Assembly (NCBI GenBank): GCA_954871525.1
Contig: OX940868.1
Span: 15,724,556-15,788,555, forward strand
Origin: Parietaria judaica
Taxonomy: Eukaryota > Streptophyta > Magnoliopsida > Rosales > Urticaceae
DNA length: 64,000 nucleotides
Direction of reading: 5' to 3'
Made by a program: the position numbers and the translations under genes. Position 1 is the stretch's first letter; every line of letters begins with the position of its first letter. The notes beneath the pieces are model-generated. The model was not told the DNA's origin, made no database searches, and saw only the letters and a list, made by a program, of their open reading frames with translations. Of the stretch, positions 1 to 12,346 are shown one piece after another.

Positions 1-751
1 ACACGTCCACATTTAGAGAACCAGAGAAAACGGAGAATCTGATATTGAAAACACAACCTTCTTCGATGAAGCGTAAAACCTGTCCACCAATTCAGAGACT
101 CCAACCATGCCGTCGGGGGCCAGCTTATTGGGGGGCACGATGATCACCATCGGATCGTAGAAATGTATCAAAGTCTTCGTGTTTTGATACGAACTGCTCG
201 TTTCTATGTACTGCGACAGATGCAGCGAAGCCGACCTCAGGTCAAAAGCTGCCACGCCGACCTATCAGTATGAATCGTGTCAGGAAAATCTCACCACAGA
301 AAAAGCGCACACATACTGATAAATCCGAAACATGTTGGTAGTTTAGCAGGAATTGGATCAATCATTTCCGATTGTTCTTGATCAATCTCTTCTATGCATG
401 TATCTTCGGATCTAAATCCTAATTGCAACATATATACAAAGCAGAAACAAGCAATCAAATGTCTCATTCCCGAGCTAAGTAAGCTTAGCTTCTTCAATTG
501 AGAAATTCAGGCTCGAATTCGTTCACATTGATTTCGCCAAATATGAGAGGTACAATTGACCATCGCCATTTTCAACACTCGATGACCTGAATCTCAGTTC
601 TCAGTTTTCTCTGAAAGTTCTCGACCGAAAGAACGAAGAAGAACACGGAACACGAAGATCTAGAAGCAGAGAAGAAAAATGGAACCTCTTTGGCTCGGTT
701 CTCGATGAGGCCGATGACGAAGCTCGATCTCTCTCCTCCGTCGTCTTCCAT
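1..751 (-). CDS. MSH4: MSH4, meiotic MutS homologue (5-prime end only, partial)
   Basis: MutS-family protein that, with MSH5, stabilises recombination intermediates and promotes class I crossovers at meiosis. Two coding exons are visible on the minus strand. Exon 1 is 751..686 (22 aa, begins MEDDGGERSSFV) and ends before GTTCC. Exon 2 is 261..58 (68 aa), preceded by an AG acceptor and ending AAG before GTTGTG. The exon 2 peptide, with HLSQYIETSSSYQNTK and VIIVPPNKLA, matches the MSH4 N-terminus as I remember it. The rest of the gene, roughly 700 further residues including the ATPase domain, lies beyond the left edge. No frame break is seen. The true ATG is at 751; an in-frame TTG just upstream is not the start. 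Identity is very likely; the exon 2 donor is less certain. Confidence 0.9.
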
Positions 752-820
752 GGCCAACGCTTTCTTCTACTATTCAAGCTTTCGCGCTATTTATATGTTC
801 GTATGCTTTCTTCCAGATTC

Positions 821-896
821 TTTATATTATATTATATTATATTATATTATATTATATTATATTATATTATATTGTATTATATTATATATATATATA
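821..896. repeat. ATTAT/TATAT pentanucleotide microsatellite
   Basis: An almost pure pentanucleotide array, about 13 units, ending in a short TA run. It lies 70 bp upstream of the MSH4 ATG, so it is in or next to that gene's promoter or leader and is likely to vary in length. Confidence 0.9.
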
Positions 897-1245
897 ACGG
901 GAAATGGCGGGAAGCTGCCTCAATCTATTTTTGTTTTGTAATTTGATAAATCAATCGCTGAAAAATAATAAGGATATAAACGACGTCTATATTCATATCT
1001 ATATTTTTTATTTTAAAAAAATTGACATAAAATAGTCATTTCGTATCATTTCTATAATTTTAAATTTTTAGGAGCACAAATTGATGATATTTGCAATATC
1101 AGTCAAGTTAATCTTAACGGAGTTCGGATAAAACATTAATCGAGTAGGCGAGTAACGATAATTAGGGTGAAATCGGATAATGTGCGATAGGATATGGATA
1201 CTTCCATTAATCATAGCCGAATTATTTAGATAGATGAAAGTTATA

Positions 1246-1283
<38 letters not shown>

Positions 1284-3322
1284 TAGCACGGTTAGTGGGT
1301 CAAATTTTTTAATGATATGAAATGTCCATTTTATGACAAACCTTTTGAAAAATTACTCATTTGTAAGAGTAAAAGATACACACAATGGGTAGTTTTTAAA
1401 AAAGATTGACACATATTGGGCATTTCGTTCATTAACCCGCAATTATAATAATCATAAACTAAACCTTAGTAAAATGGATAATGATATCTAATAATAATAA
1501 TAGGGAGCTTAAGCTAAATATAGCCAATTTGATAGTTTAAAATTGACAAAATAGTCAATGTTTGTTAACATTTGTAAAATAGTCAATTAACCATATTAAC
1601 CATTATAAAAATAGTCATATTATTATTAACAATTATATAACCATATTAAATATTGAAAAAATAGCTAATGTTTGGTTATTTTGTAAATAAAAATTTAAGT
1701 TCGCTAAAATATGAATATAGCTATTCATTATAATTTCTCATGATAATAATAGTCTCTATATATATGCTATTTTATAGTTTTTATTTATTTTGAAACAAAA
1801 ACTATAAATACCTAATTATGAGATTTAGCTCACCTGTGACTTTAACACACACACACACAAAAAAAAAATTGTATAATAACTACATAGGCATGGCATTTGA
1901 ATTCTAATGCAAAATTGAATCCTTGATAAGTATTTTCGTTATTTTTATTTTTTATCATCTTCGTAACAAAAAAATCATTTTCGCACATATTTGTAGAAAG
2001 TCATAAGATGGTCAAATACCAATTAATATTTTTCATTATTGAAATTCATTATCATTTTATTCTTAAAAAGATAATTAACCGAAGGACAATAATAAGGGGT
2101 AACAATTTATTTCATTTTTTTTAAATATGATCATATTCAGTAAAAGAAATTAAGTAATTTCCAAATTCGATATGAATGCATGTTTTTATGCATAGCAAAA
2201 AAAAAATTATTCAATATTTTCTACAATTCGCGTGGTGCCATTCCACCAGTAATAATAAACTAAACCTATTAATTAATTTGAGAATGCATATATTGTCGAT
2301 AAGTTCATATTTGTCTTACTAGGATCGGCCCAATTAATTTTAAGATTTCGGACAAAAGACTGTAGACCTTCTTTGATTTTTTTTAATCATTATTATATTT
2401 AAAAAACTACATATAACTTTTATTTATCTAATAACACTAAATATTTTAATACAAAAACATTCAACAATTATATCATTCAAACTTGTAGATCAATTTTCAG
2501 GTTTCCACTTATTATATGCTTCTCCTTTTCTCATTTTTTTACACAACAGTTTCGAGTAATATAATCTAATGCAAACATTTAAAAAAAAAAAATTATCATT
2601 TTTTTTTGTATGAATTCCATTCTAATTTGATAACCATGGTATCCGAATACACCCGACTAGTAACCAAGGAGCCCTGACATTATCGACCAAGAGATGTGTA
2701 AGATCCTAAATATCGCCTTTGCTAATAGACCAACTCCTTGGAGTTGCCTCATTTCATTCTAATTGAACAAGATAGCTATTTTTCAATACTTGTTCTTTTT
2801 TTTTGAATGGTCTAAATACTTGTTCTCCAAGGTGCACATATAAATCTTCATATGTGACAAGGCAATAATCTTTTATGACAGTCATTAACATTATCATAAA
2901 CTGTCGTAAAATAATTAGTTTTAAATTATAAAAAACTTAGATTAAAAAAGAAAGTGATGGATTAATTCTCCAAATTTCCCCGTCACAACATTATCATAAA
3001 CTATCGTGAAATAATTAGTTTTAAAAATTATAAAAACTTCGAGACTAAAAAATGAAAGTGATAGATGATGGATTAATTTTCCGAATTTCCCCGTCACATC
3101 TTCCTTGTTTTCTACTTAACACTTCTTTACGATGAACGAATTGAATCGGTCCCGGTCCCAAACCGAAAAAAGAGGGGAAAAAATGGCAGTCTATCAAAAT
3201 GAAATGTAGTTGAAGAAATGGCCCTTTTCCTGAGCATTATACAATCCAATTGCCTGAGCATGGAATTTACAGACAAAAATAGGCCTCCCTAGTTAGTGTA
3301 TGCACAAAAAAGAATTTGGTAT
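897..3322. other. AT-rich intergenic DNA
   Basis: No credible gene. It holds a (TTA)n array at about 1248-1283, a small fold-back sequence at about 1293-1440 (GGGT...ATGAAATGTCC against its rough inverse), and loosely repeated AAAATAGTCAA motifs at about 1540-1690. The short reading frames here have no recognisable protein content. Confidence 0.6.
2888..3099. repeat. Direct tandem duplication, about 100 bp unit
   Basis: Two adjacent copies begin AACATTATCATAAACT at about 2888 and 2988, and both end TTTCCCCGTCACA. The second copy carries small insertions. The unit is non-coding and lies about 220 bp downstream of the stop of the next gene (minus strand). Confidence 0.8.
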
Positions 3323-4718
3323 TTAATCCAAGTAGAAAAGCGTGACAATCTTTCGGAGATTCTTGGCCTCTCGACAGGTCTCCATGAGCAGTCGGCTATC
3401 GTGAAAGGCGAAGCAAATGACTTGTTGTACATGCGATATTATGTCCATATTGCACAGTCTGCAGTCAAAGAAAGAGGGAGCCTTTTTAACAAGCAACATT
3501 CCACATAATCCGAATTCCGGATTGATCCCAAGTTGAGACAAAAACCTGCTCGCTTCGATCAAAGGGAGGTGGTCGTTGTGCGGCATCTCTTTTACATTCT
3601 TCACCTGCAAATTCCCGACATAATTGTGTTACGAGCCAAGATCGGTAATCCTAGAATCAAGTACACAATTGGAAACTTTAGCCGAGCTTCACTAAACCCT
3701 ATCTCGTTAACTTAAGCTCTCTTATATAATGGGACGGATCGGCCCGACCGACTCAATTAAACCTTTATGACAATTAACTCTCGAAACTACATTACACTCG
3801 ATTACTCCCAAACGACAATTAACTCTCTCTCTTAAACGACGCCAATCCTAAACGCTCGTGATATATCAGATTGATTAGATTGAGACGCCTCGCCGGTACA
3901 CTATTATCTCCGAAAACGAGAGTAAACCTTGGATAGCAATTCCTGGCTCTCGGGAGGCTGCTTCCAGAGGCTCTGCGGCAAGATGACGGTAAGAAACTCG
4001 GGTTTCTCTGCTCGTAAAGCGCCCCGTATCACTGCTGCGTTCGTTCCCGACGCCCCGGACGTGTATATGTGATTCTTCTGGTAACACAAATATTTACGGA
4101 TTCAAGGTTTCATCATCCTCAACCAGATTTACCCAAACACCAAACCAAAGCAAACCATATCATCTTACAGTGATGACCAATGCGTAGCTCAGAATCTCGA
4201 TGAGTTGCTGGTGCATGAAACCCATGTTCCGTGTCCCGAAGAACCCGATGGCTCTGGGCCCTTGCTGCTGAATGGCCAGTAATTCCTGCTCTCCAAAACC
4301 ACACACACACAAAAAAAATCAACCCAAGAAACCCGGAACCCAAACCCGAAAAACCGATTGGATTCGGAGGTAGATTTCACCTGCAGATAATCAACGTCCG
4401 GCGCGGGTCTGAACTCGGAGAGCAGAACCGCCCCTGAAGATTCCTCGACGAGCGACTGAGCCTGCGTGGGAATCTTGGTGGCGAATTCGTCGTCGGAGCC
4501 GAACATCCGAGCATCGTGCTTCTCGGCGTTGCTTCTGAAGCGCCACTGCGCGCGAACAAAGGTAGGTCAATGGATCGCAGGATTGGAGGGAAAGGGGGGA
4601 GAGATGTTACCGTGGTGGTGCGCGGGGAAGAGAAGGAGAGGGAATTAGGGCAGGGAGAGTGGGGCGGGGATTTGAAGGCGGTGGATAGAGGCAGAAGGAG
4701 CCTCACAGTGGTCGTCAT
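3323..4718 (-). CDS. DprA/SMF-like Rossmann-fold protein, plastid-targeted
   Basis: Six coding exons on the minus strand: 4718..4611, 4545..4381, 4285..4169, 4077..3928, 3604..3546, 3458..3323, giving 244 aa, all with GT/AG borders and consistent phase. The first exon is Ser/Pro/Thr-rich with few acidic residues, as in a chloroplast transit peptide. The core holds GFFGTRNMG and, about 40 residues later, TSGASGTNAAVIRGAL. These resemble the nucleotide-binding GSR and SGxAxGID...AL motifs of DprA/SMF and related Rossmann proteins. Plant proteins of this type are annotated, as I recall, as DNA recombination-mediator protein A-like. The protein is shorter than bacterial DprA and I see no C-terminal winged helix. 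Function in plants is not established; a LOG-like nucleotide enzyme is a possible alternative. Gene model sure, function moderate. Confidence 0.8.
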
Positions 4719-5738
4719 TCCCTTGCTTCGCCTCTCGGAGAGCTGTGGCGTGGCCGATTCGCAGAGGAAAAACGCTAGTCAAGTAAGTAGGTGACTTTGT
4801 GTGTGTGGCTAACCAAAAACGACCCTGCATTTCGATACCCTCAAAAGGCCCAAAGGCGCACAGAGCTCGGCTCGAAAGTCAACACGGAGCTCGGTCCAAA
4901 AGTCAACGCAAAGGTCGGGCCGAAAATCAACATTATGAGTATGGGTGGCAATTCGTATTTCGTATCGTGTTCGTGCCGTATTTTAGTCGTTTTTGTTATT
5001 TTAAGTAGACAAGACCGGCCTTATTTCTCATCATGATAGGAGATGAAACACATACCCGCTTCATTCATAAATTGTGTTTATTGTATCGGCCCGTATAAAT
5101 GATACATTAATTCGTAGAAGATTCATTAACTTAATTTATTTAATTATATATTTTTTAAGATTTTATAATTAATTAATATCAATTGAATAATGTAATAAAT
5201 CCAATAAAAAAATATAAATTTAAGATATAATAAGTATTAAAACGCTTAATAATATATATAATATGTAACATTTTACTCCTTAATCGTGTTTTATAAGGTG
5301 TCATTTTGTTATCGTTTTTGCACCGTATTCTTCCATTATTGAATCGTGTTAATCGTATTCGACATGATTGGACTCAAATTCGTTTACAAAAAAACCTAAA
5401 CTCATTTAAATCGTGTCATACTCATAATAAATTGTCACCTTACAACGAAACTTCGAAAGTCGAAACCCAATGCACATTTCTTATTGCATTTTTTGGTCGT
5501 ATTAAAAACTACATATGTTGTATTAGAACTTCATATCATATAAGAAGTCAAATTAGCGTACGGGCTAAATTGATTTGGGTATGGGCTTACTTGACTAATT
5601 TGGCCCAAAAATAATACATGGATGTGTGATGTGTCTTTCTTCTTCACCAACACAACACACTACTCCAATCGGAAAATCCCTTCCCGGCAAATTCGTGGTC
5701 GTCGAAGACGCTTCTTCCATCTTCTCCGGCGAGCGACA
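4719..5738. other. Intergenic region between divergent genes
   Basis: About 1 kb holding the back-to-back promoters of the DprA-like gene (minus) and the cyclase-like gene (plus). From about 4935 to 5590 it has degenerate repeat-like sequence with recurring TCGTGTT/CGTATT words, typical of old plant transposon debris, but no end structure could be defined. The reading frames here look non-coding. Confidence 0.45.
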
Positions 5739-7620
5739 ATGATTTCTTGTTACTCTTCTTCTTCTTCCTCCACCGCTATTGCCGGCTTCGTCGAGTCTCG
5801 CCCCGCTCCGCGACCGCCCACAAGCGCCATTCTGCTTCGATCATCGTCATCCAATCGGATTGCGGGAAAAACCTTCGACTCGTCTTACTCGAAGCTGCAA
5901 TTCGGAACCCCAGGCCGGTCCGTCCGCCGCCGGCGAGCTCTGTCGCCGGTCATGCAGTGGCAAGATTGCACGTACTAACCTAACCTAACCTAACCTCCTC
6001 TCTTTTCACGCTGCTTTACATATCTATTCGCCAGTTTCATGGCTCGCGATCGAATTCATTGATGAAAGCTTGGTTAGAGAACGTGATTTGATGCAGAGTT
6101 AAAATGGATATCGATGTGCCGATTTCGGTGGCGTACAATTGCTACTCCGATCGCGAAGCCATTCCTCGTTGGATGCCATTTATTTCTTCCGTGAAGGTTT
6201 GCACTTCTTCAACTTCCAAAAGCTCCCATCTTTGTCAGTTACTGTTTTTCTCTTGAACACAGGAACTTAGAATTGAAGGGATTGTTAGAAAATATTGCTG
6301 TTGAATTCAAATTGAGCTAGTGTCAAGTGGGTCGAAAAGTCGAACACTTGAGGCGAATGTTCTCTCCTATTACCGGGATTCGTTCTGATTACGAAAAACG
6401 GTCAAGATTGTTAGGTGTATTTTATATAAAATGATAAGCACAACAGTAGCAAATAAATTCAAGAACACGTTAATATGTATTTTGAATAAAATTCGCTACT
6501 GTTTTGCTTATTTGTTTTTCATGTAAATATAGTTTTTTATATAAAATATACCTAACAAGATAACATAATTGACTTTTGTGCAACTTTCTGTTTTCCCTTA
6601 AACGGACATGTTAATTTTGGGAAAATAAGCCAAAGAGCAATACGGTGATTTTTGATGTATTCGCTTTGAGATCTCATTTCCTCGTGCTACGAGATTTCGA
6701 TCTATTCGAGTGCGGATCTTTCGAGAGATTGGGCTTGTCCTCTTTTACGAGCATCTTTCTTTTTGTTTTCCCCCTTCTTTCGGATTGAGTGTGAGTTTAG
6801 ATGTCCGGACCGGTTTGTGGACCGGCTATTCTTAGACCGTTTCATGTTCGTAAATTGTAACTTCTTTTTAGTTATTAGTAAATTCGTCGTTCTTAAAAAA
6901 AAGAAAGAAATTAAACACTTATCAGATACTGGAAGACAAGCCTGATCTATCACGGTGGTCGCTCAAGTATGAGGCTTTTGGTCGGGACATTCAATTCTCA
7001 TGGCTTGCTCGAAATATGCAGGTAACGATTCATACGACTAATCTTCATTCCTCACTTACTTTATACTTTGATCCTTACTTGCTTATGGCGTTTTTCCCTC
7101 AGCCGACTCCGAACCAGAAAATCCACTGGAGATCCATGGAGGGCCTTCCTAATAGGTAACTTTACTTCTAGAATGTAATCTTAGTGTCCGTGAGGTGTGA
7201 AATGTAGTTCCATTCCAGTTTGTTTAAGCTTGTGTTTGTAATTGATCATCTCGTGTTGCAGAGGGGCGGTTCGGTTTTATCCAAAGAGTCCTTCGTCGTG
7301 CACGGTAGAAGTAAGTGGCTTTATACTCGTAAGCGCTCGAATTTTCTTGTTCTTTGCCTCAACTTACTCACCTTCTGTCCGTTTCCTTTTCAGCTCACGG
7401 TCTCGTACGAAGTCCCTCAAATTTTAACTCCGGTGGCCTCGGTAAACTCTCCAGCTCTCATTTCGATGTCCAGCCTTTGAAACAGGAAAGCCAAAACAAA
7501 GTCTTTCCGTTCCATACCTTAACTTGCTGTGTTTTACCACAGGCGCTGCAACCGTTTCTGGAAGGGTTACTTCTACGCGGTTTAGAACAATTTGCGACAT
7601 TCGCGAAAAGCTACGCATAA
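5739..7620 (+). CDS. Polyketide cyclase/START-like (SRPBCC) protein, plastid
   Basis: Seven exons: 5739..5971, 6097..6196, 6926..7021, 7103..7155, 7262..7310, 7394..7441, 7543..7620. They sum to 218 aa with phases that join cleanly. The first ~75 residues are rich in Ser, Arg and Pro with little acid, a likely transit peptide. From VKMDIDVPISVAYNCYSD onward it is a helix-grip domain of the polyketide cyclase/dehydrase and lipid transport superfamily; WMPFISSVK and KIHWRSMEGLPNRG are characteristic. Ligand unknown. The ATG at 5739 is preferred over an in-frame ATG at 5622 because the longer start adds a poor leader and lies nearer the expected transcription start. Intron 2 (729 bp) is swollen by two repeats: a fold-back MITE and a poly(A)-tailed retroposon. 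Family assignment is strong. Confidence 0.87.
6408..6558. mobile_element. Fold-back MITE in intron 2 of the cyclase-like gene
   Basis: 151 bp element whose two halves are inverted copies. It begins TTGTTAGGTGTATTTTATAT and ends with the near-perfect inverse (ATATAAAATATACCTAACAA). The inner parts also pair: AACAGTAGCAAATAAATTC against GAATAAAATTCGCTACTGTT. As RNA the whole element would form one long hairpin. No convincing target duplication was found, so the superfamily is undetermined. Confidence 0.75.
6690..6911 (+). mobile_element. Poly(A)-tailed retroposon (SINE or truncated LINE), copy A
   Basis: Shares a ~190-bp core with the copy at 19902-20102: GCGGATCTTTC..AGAG, then a CT-rich stretch, a paired GGACCGGTTTGTGGACCGG-like motif, TTGTAA, and a terminal CTTAAAAAA run. 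The A-rich tail ends about 15-20 bp before exon 3 of the host gene. A plus-strand poly(A) tail and no terminal inverted repeats indicate retroposition. I saw no Pol III A or B box clear enough to call a SINE. Confidence 0.55.
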
Positions 7621-8699
7621 ACCGACCCTTGGAACGAAGGCTCGTTGTTCTACCTATGTGGAGCTTTGCTTGAAACATGGTTTGATCATAATCATATTGT
7701 CCATATCAAGTTGTGACATCAACTTTCTTGATTATATGTTCATAACATTGTTCTTGCCCCTTATGTGGCCATACTTTGTGCCAACTTAATGTGTATCATA
7801 TTGTATCAATATTACTGATTAAAGAAATCCCGCTGTGCTTACATCAGCATATCCGAAATTACAGACGCGTTATATATGTACAGATAACGCGTTCGATTAA
7901 TATAGCCTAGTCCGAATTAGAATTACCGTGGAAATGGATGAGAAGTGCTCTGAATCGGATCCGGTGGATAACGTCGCGGTGGAGAAGTGCTTCAAGCTTC
8001 CGCGAGGGTCACGACCGCCTGATCAGAAATGATATCGAGAGATCGCCACGTGTCGCTGCTGATTGCGACGACAAGAAGAGGACTGGCAATTCTTGCTGGA
8101 GAGACGAGATTCGAGAAAGAGGATTTTGCTAAGACTCTGTGACTGGAAACGACATTGTTCTGTTGCGGAAACAGAGCGAAGATGGCGGCGTGAACAACAT
8201 CAAAGTGAGATTAACGACCTCATGAAGAACTGTGGGTGTCGTTTGAATATCTCGATCTCACGCTGTAATAACTAGCTAGAACGCTTTGAATCATCTAAAA
8301 TTTGATTCTACATCTTTGACGGGTTTTTTTTTTTTTTCACTTGCCAATTCATAATAGTACTATAACATGTTAGTTACGTATACTAAATAGCGAGAAAAAC
8401 GACATATAAACATTTATAGAACAATAAACGACATCAATATTTCATTTATATTATTAAAAAATTAACTTCGAGTAATCAATCTCAAGCCATACATTATATA
8501 TAACCCGATCGATATATAAGGACTAATGTTGGTTATGCAATTGCATTTTGTTGTAACTTACTCATTTTTAATCCAATTAAGTCCGTCGAAGCTTGTTTTA
8601 AAGATAAATGTAGGTACATAAACTTTCATGTTTAGCACTTTGTAAAACTTGGTTTTGAATTTGAGATGAAAGTACTCTAAATTTCCTCAATTTTCATTT
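7621..8699. other. 3-prime flank and a GC-rich coding-like segment (7934-8275)
   Basis: After the 3-prime UTR of the cyclase-like gene there is a GC-richer island at 7934-8275. An ATG at 7934 opens a 32-codon frame (MDEKCSESDPVDN...), and further peptide-like stretches follow in other frames, for example one ending EELWVSFEYLDLTL. They do not join without several frameshifts. This could be a decayed gene or a short unannotated gene with splicing I could not solve. I do not recognise the product. The rest is AT-rich. Confidence 0.3.
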
Positions 8700-9011
8700 G
8701 GAATATTTGCCGCAAAAGTACCAGAATGTGTCTAGGCATATTTCAATTTTTATTTTATGTGGCAAAAGTTTCAGAAAACTAAAAAATAATTTTGCCGTAA
8801 TAGAATTAGAACTTACAGCAAAACATTTTTTTTTTTTGGTTTTTTGAAACTTTAGCCTCGTTAAAAATACAATTTGAAACTTACGGTAGGACTTCTTTTG
8901 GTTTTTGAATTTTTTTTATTGAGTTTTTTGAAATTTTTGTCATGAAATAATGAAAATTGAAATATGCTGCGTAGACGAAGTACTTCGTGGTACTTTTACT
9001 GCAAATATTCC
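8700..9011. mobile_element. Mutator-type MITE with exact 9-bp TSD
   Basis: 312 bp element. It starts GGAATATTTGCCGCAAAAGT and ends with the inverse (ACTTTTACTGCAAATATTCC); similarity of the two arms continues for about 80 bp. The 9 bases on each side are identical: TTTTCATTT at 8691-8699 and 9012-9020. Long terminal repeats with a 9-bp duplication are the mark of Mutator-like elements. No coding capacity. It lies 176 bp beyond the stop codon of the oxidoreductase gene. Confidence 0.87.
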
Positions 9012-9186
9012 TTTTCATTTTATTCCAATCATTCTCCTATGATAAGAGAGAGACAAGGATTGCAACTGCACAAATTTTTTTCTTTAAAAACTTACTATAT
9101 TTTGTAACAGGACCTCACAACAAGTCCTCAATTCAATGTCGTTTAATGATATATACAGCTTTATACGACTAAATTTCCTAAAGCCG

Positions 9187-12100
9187 TTATTCCATTACTT
9201 CCCGGATCGTCACGAACCGGCCTTTCTCTATCGAAAGCTGTGCAGCGACTCCCATGGCCACCGAAACCAGTCCGTCGTGCAAATCCGCTGCCTGAGCTCG
9301 TTCTCCATCGGCTCGGATTGCATGAAGGAAGTTCAAATGCTCCAGATAGCTTGATCCATGGTGAAGCCCGTCGTATCTGAAAAGAATCGGTGTTTTTAAT
9401 AAAGGGTCTCATTGAAAGGTTACGATAATGAATCGGTGAATTCGATATTCTCACTTTATTCGAGCATCCTCCGCATTTATGGTCTTGACGCCGTCTCTGC
9501 CTGCCGCTCGAGCACCGAAGCGCACGATGCTCTCCGGGACAAAGGCCTCGCCCTGCAAAACTTGCTGGTCAAGGCACCTTTTGGAGTTTGGTTCTATTAA
9601 GTTATTGATTGAAATCGATCTTTTTAGTACTGGGGGATCCAACGATTCAAATAATGTCCGCCTTACAGGCGTGACGAAATTGTCATCAGCTTAGTCTTTT
9701 TGGAACTTTTTACACTGAAATGAGGCTTGGTTTAAAAAGGAATCGAATGTGGTCTTGTAAGGAAAATCTCTTTTTTCGGTGTTAAACATGAAGTTTCCAT
9801 TCTTAATCGTCTTTCAATTTATTTATTTTTGTACACATAATCGCTTGACGAGAGAGAGTTACCTTCCCAATATCACCAACAACAGATATTTCTTGCTCGT
9901 TCTTTGTCCCTTCAGCAAACATACAGAGGTCAAGCATCCCTCGAGCGCCATTGTCAAACTCAATGATGACATACGCGTTGTCGATTATATCAGGTACCTA
10001 AACTAGTTGCATGGCGTGAGTTAAAACTTCGGAAAAACACAAACCAAGAGTCCTCCGAGAATCAATACAGCACAAATCAAGCTAATATCCACTGTTACAT
10101 ACCTTCCCCTCGTAAGTTTCGTCTTTGTGGTTGACATCCATCGCTCCAGAAGCCATGACACGAACGGGATTTGCGCCTGCGAAGAGTCTCATCAGATCGA
10201 AGAAGTGACAGCATTTCTCCACCAGAGTCCCTCCCGTGTTGACGTTGAACCGATTCCAATTGTTCACCTGTTACAAGCAGAATTGCCTACTGAAATGCTT
10301 TCGAGATTAGATAGGAGTAATTAATAGAAACCCCATTGAACTAATCGCTTTGTCTCAATTTGTGCCATGATTTTTTTTTCTTCAATTTGCCCCCGAATTG
10401 TTAAAACTAGAGTTGTTTACCATTCTCTTTTAAACATATGAATGTTTCTAACAAATTTTAAGAATAATATCCTTATACTAAAACAATCTACTGCTAATAA
10501 ATTAGTAAAATAATTAATTAAATATTTAGCTAAAATGACAGTATTGATTAAATAAAAATATTATTTAATAAAATACCATAACATTATACTTCTACAATAT
10601 CGTTATATGTCACGTTTTCATAAACGACCCCACGAAAAATGATGATTATATCCTTAAATTTTGACGATAGTCAGATGTTAAACGAATAGGGGTAAATTGT
10701 TACAATTCAATAGTTCATGGAGGGCAAACTCATAGAAACAAAAAATTACACGGCAAACTGAGACAATGTAAACAATTTCAGAGGGATACTAATAATTACT
10801 CTTAGAAAAATTCCTTTCTTGTCCTCTCAACCTTGTCTGCAAAGATAAATGTTGTTGTACCTTGACCAAAAAAGGGAAACGGTGTTCTCGAATGGCCACC
10901 ATTTTAACCTCGCCGAGCGTTTTTCGCTTGACTATATCGATGAGCTTAGCAACCGGCGGCATGTAGCGGTACTCCAATCCAACTTGCACCAGCATGTCCT
11001 TCCTCTTGCCAGCACTATCCACTACCTATTTTACAGAAATTACTACCAAAGCAGCATATAAATCCCTGTAGTTATTTGTACTATGAAAGACTCATACAAA
11101 AGAGAGAGTGACAACACTAATCAAAGACGAAAAAAACCCACAGTGTAAGATAGTTATTTATATCGGAGCTAGGATCACGTCTTTTCTACTACCTCTATTC
11201 TCCAGACAATACTACCCGAGATGGGTCTTGATCACTGAAGTTACGATATGAAAACAATCAAAAAAGCGTTACAACATTATCAATATGGAAAAAGCCACCG
11301 CTTTGAACGAATATATCAAATGCTAATATCATGCCTTGCATTGAAGAGGAAAAGAAAAGAAGCTTGCGGAAGTTATGTCACTACACGCGCTCGTTGCTAT
11401 TATGAGGCCAAAGCTAAAGGTGCAAATAACCGGAACATGTTCACACAATGGTACACAAATGATGGATAATTTCACTAGTTGGAGAAATTGGCGATGACTG
11501 AAGTGACTTCCTAGGATGTGCATTGCCTATCAACTGACCTCTTTGCAGTGAGCAACAGTGGTGCAAAGGGGCTTCTCAACGAGAACGTGATGAGGTTCGG
11601 GGTGGTTAATGATGTCCATTAAGATCTCGTAATGCGTCATGTTCGGACTCGACACGACGAGAACATTGCAGAGCCCACTGTCTAAAAGCTCCTTGTGTCC
11701 TGCAAAAACCTTGCACAGAAACAACCCTTTGCTCAGACAGACTATGGTTATAAGTGAAACAAAAAGGTAAGTAATTCAGCTACAGAGACAACATTCCAGC
11801 GAAAATCGAAACCAAAGAGAGCGGAAAAACCGAAGAGCGACACGAAGAACAGCCTACATCAAATCCCTAATCTGGAATCCTTGAAATTAGGTCAATGCAA
11901 ATCTACAAATGCCTCAATAAGATGACGAACCTATACAATCCTTGCCAAAATTCATAAGTATCTTGAATAGTAATCAGCTGAAGTAAACGAGTGACGAACC
12001 AATACATGCGCATAGATATACATATAGATATAGACGCACCTTGATCGGCCAGTCGAAGGAGCGAGCGAGGTCGAGAGCAAGGCGGCGAGAAGGAGCGTGG

Positions 12101-12231
12101 GGATCGGCGACGGCGACGACGGAGACGCCGTGGGAGCGGAGGTGGTGGAGATTGACGAGGTGCTCTCTGCCCATCATCCCCACTCCGATCACGCCGTACT
12201 TCGCTTCGCCATGGCTGCTAATTGCCGCCAT
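9187..12231 (-). CDS. Gfo/Idh/MocA-family NAD(P)-dependent oxidoreductase
   Basis: Seven exons on the minus strand: 12231..12040, 11709..11539, 11025..10861, 10267..10103, 9997..9863, 9552..9455, 9376..9187, giving 371 aa. The N-terminal Rossmann fold has [14 protein letters not shown] (dinucleotide-binding glycines). VEKPLCTT carries the EKP motif with the catalytic lysine of the family, and a C-terminal alpha/beta domain follows, with [16 protein letters not shown] resembling the GGG..D..H region of the superfamily. Substrate unknown; probably a sugar or cyclitol. Length matches plant homologues. Position next to MSH4 and PurU agrees with the order I recall in Arabidopsis. The start is the ATG at 12231; a TTG two codons upstream is not used. 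Exon 2 uses a slightly weak acceptor (GCAAG). Intron 3 holds a fold-back repeat. Confidence 0.9.
10315..10803. mobile_element. Fold-back (TIR) element in intron 3 of the oxidoreductase gene
   Basis: The two ends of a ~490-bp stretch are inverted copies: GAGTAATTAATAG at the left against ...CTAATAATTACTC at the right, continuing through TTGTCTCAATTTG / CAAACTGAGACAA. The middle is AT-rich and non-coding. No clear TSD was read, so the class is open. Confidence 0.6.
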
Positions 12232-12346
12232 TTCCAAGCTGACAATTGGTTCAGTTTCTCTGACTTCTATATTATTATTTCATTTCACTCTGACTTCTAC
12301 ATTATATTAATTTTCCTCTATTCTTTTTAGATAATAGTGTCAAAAG

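Noticed and set aside
5622..5738. Upstream ATG for the cyclase-like gene
   Set aside because: It adds a leader unlike a transit peptide; ATG 5739 starts a typical one and lies in the same frame.
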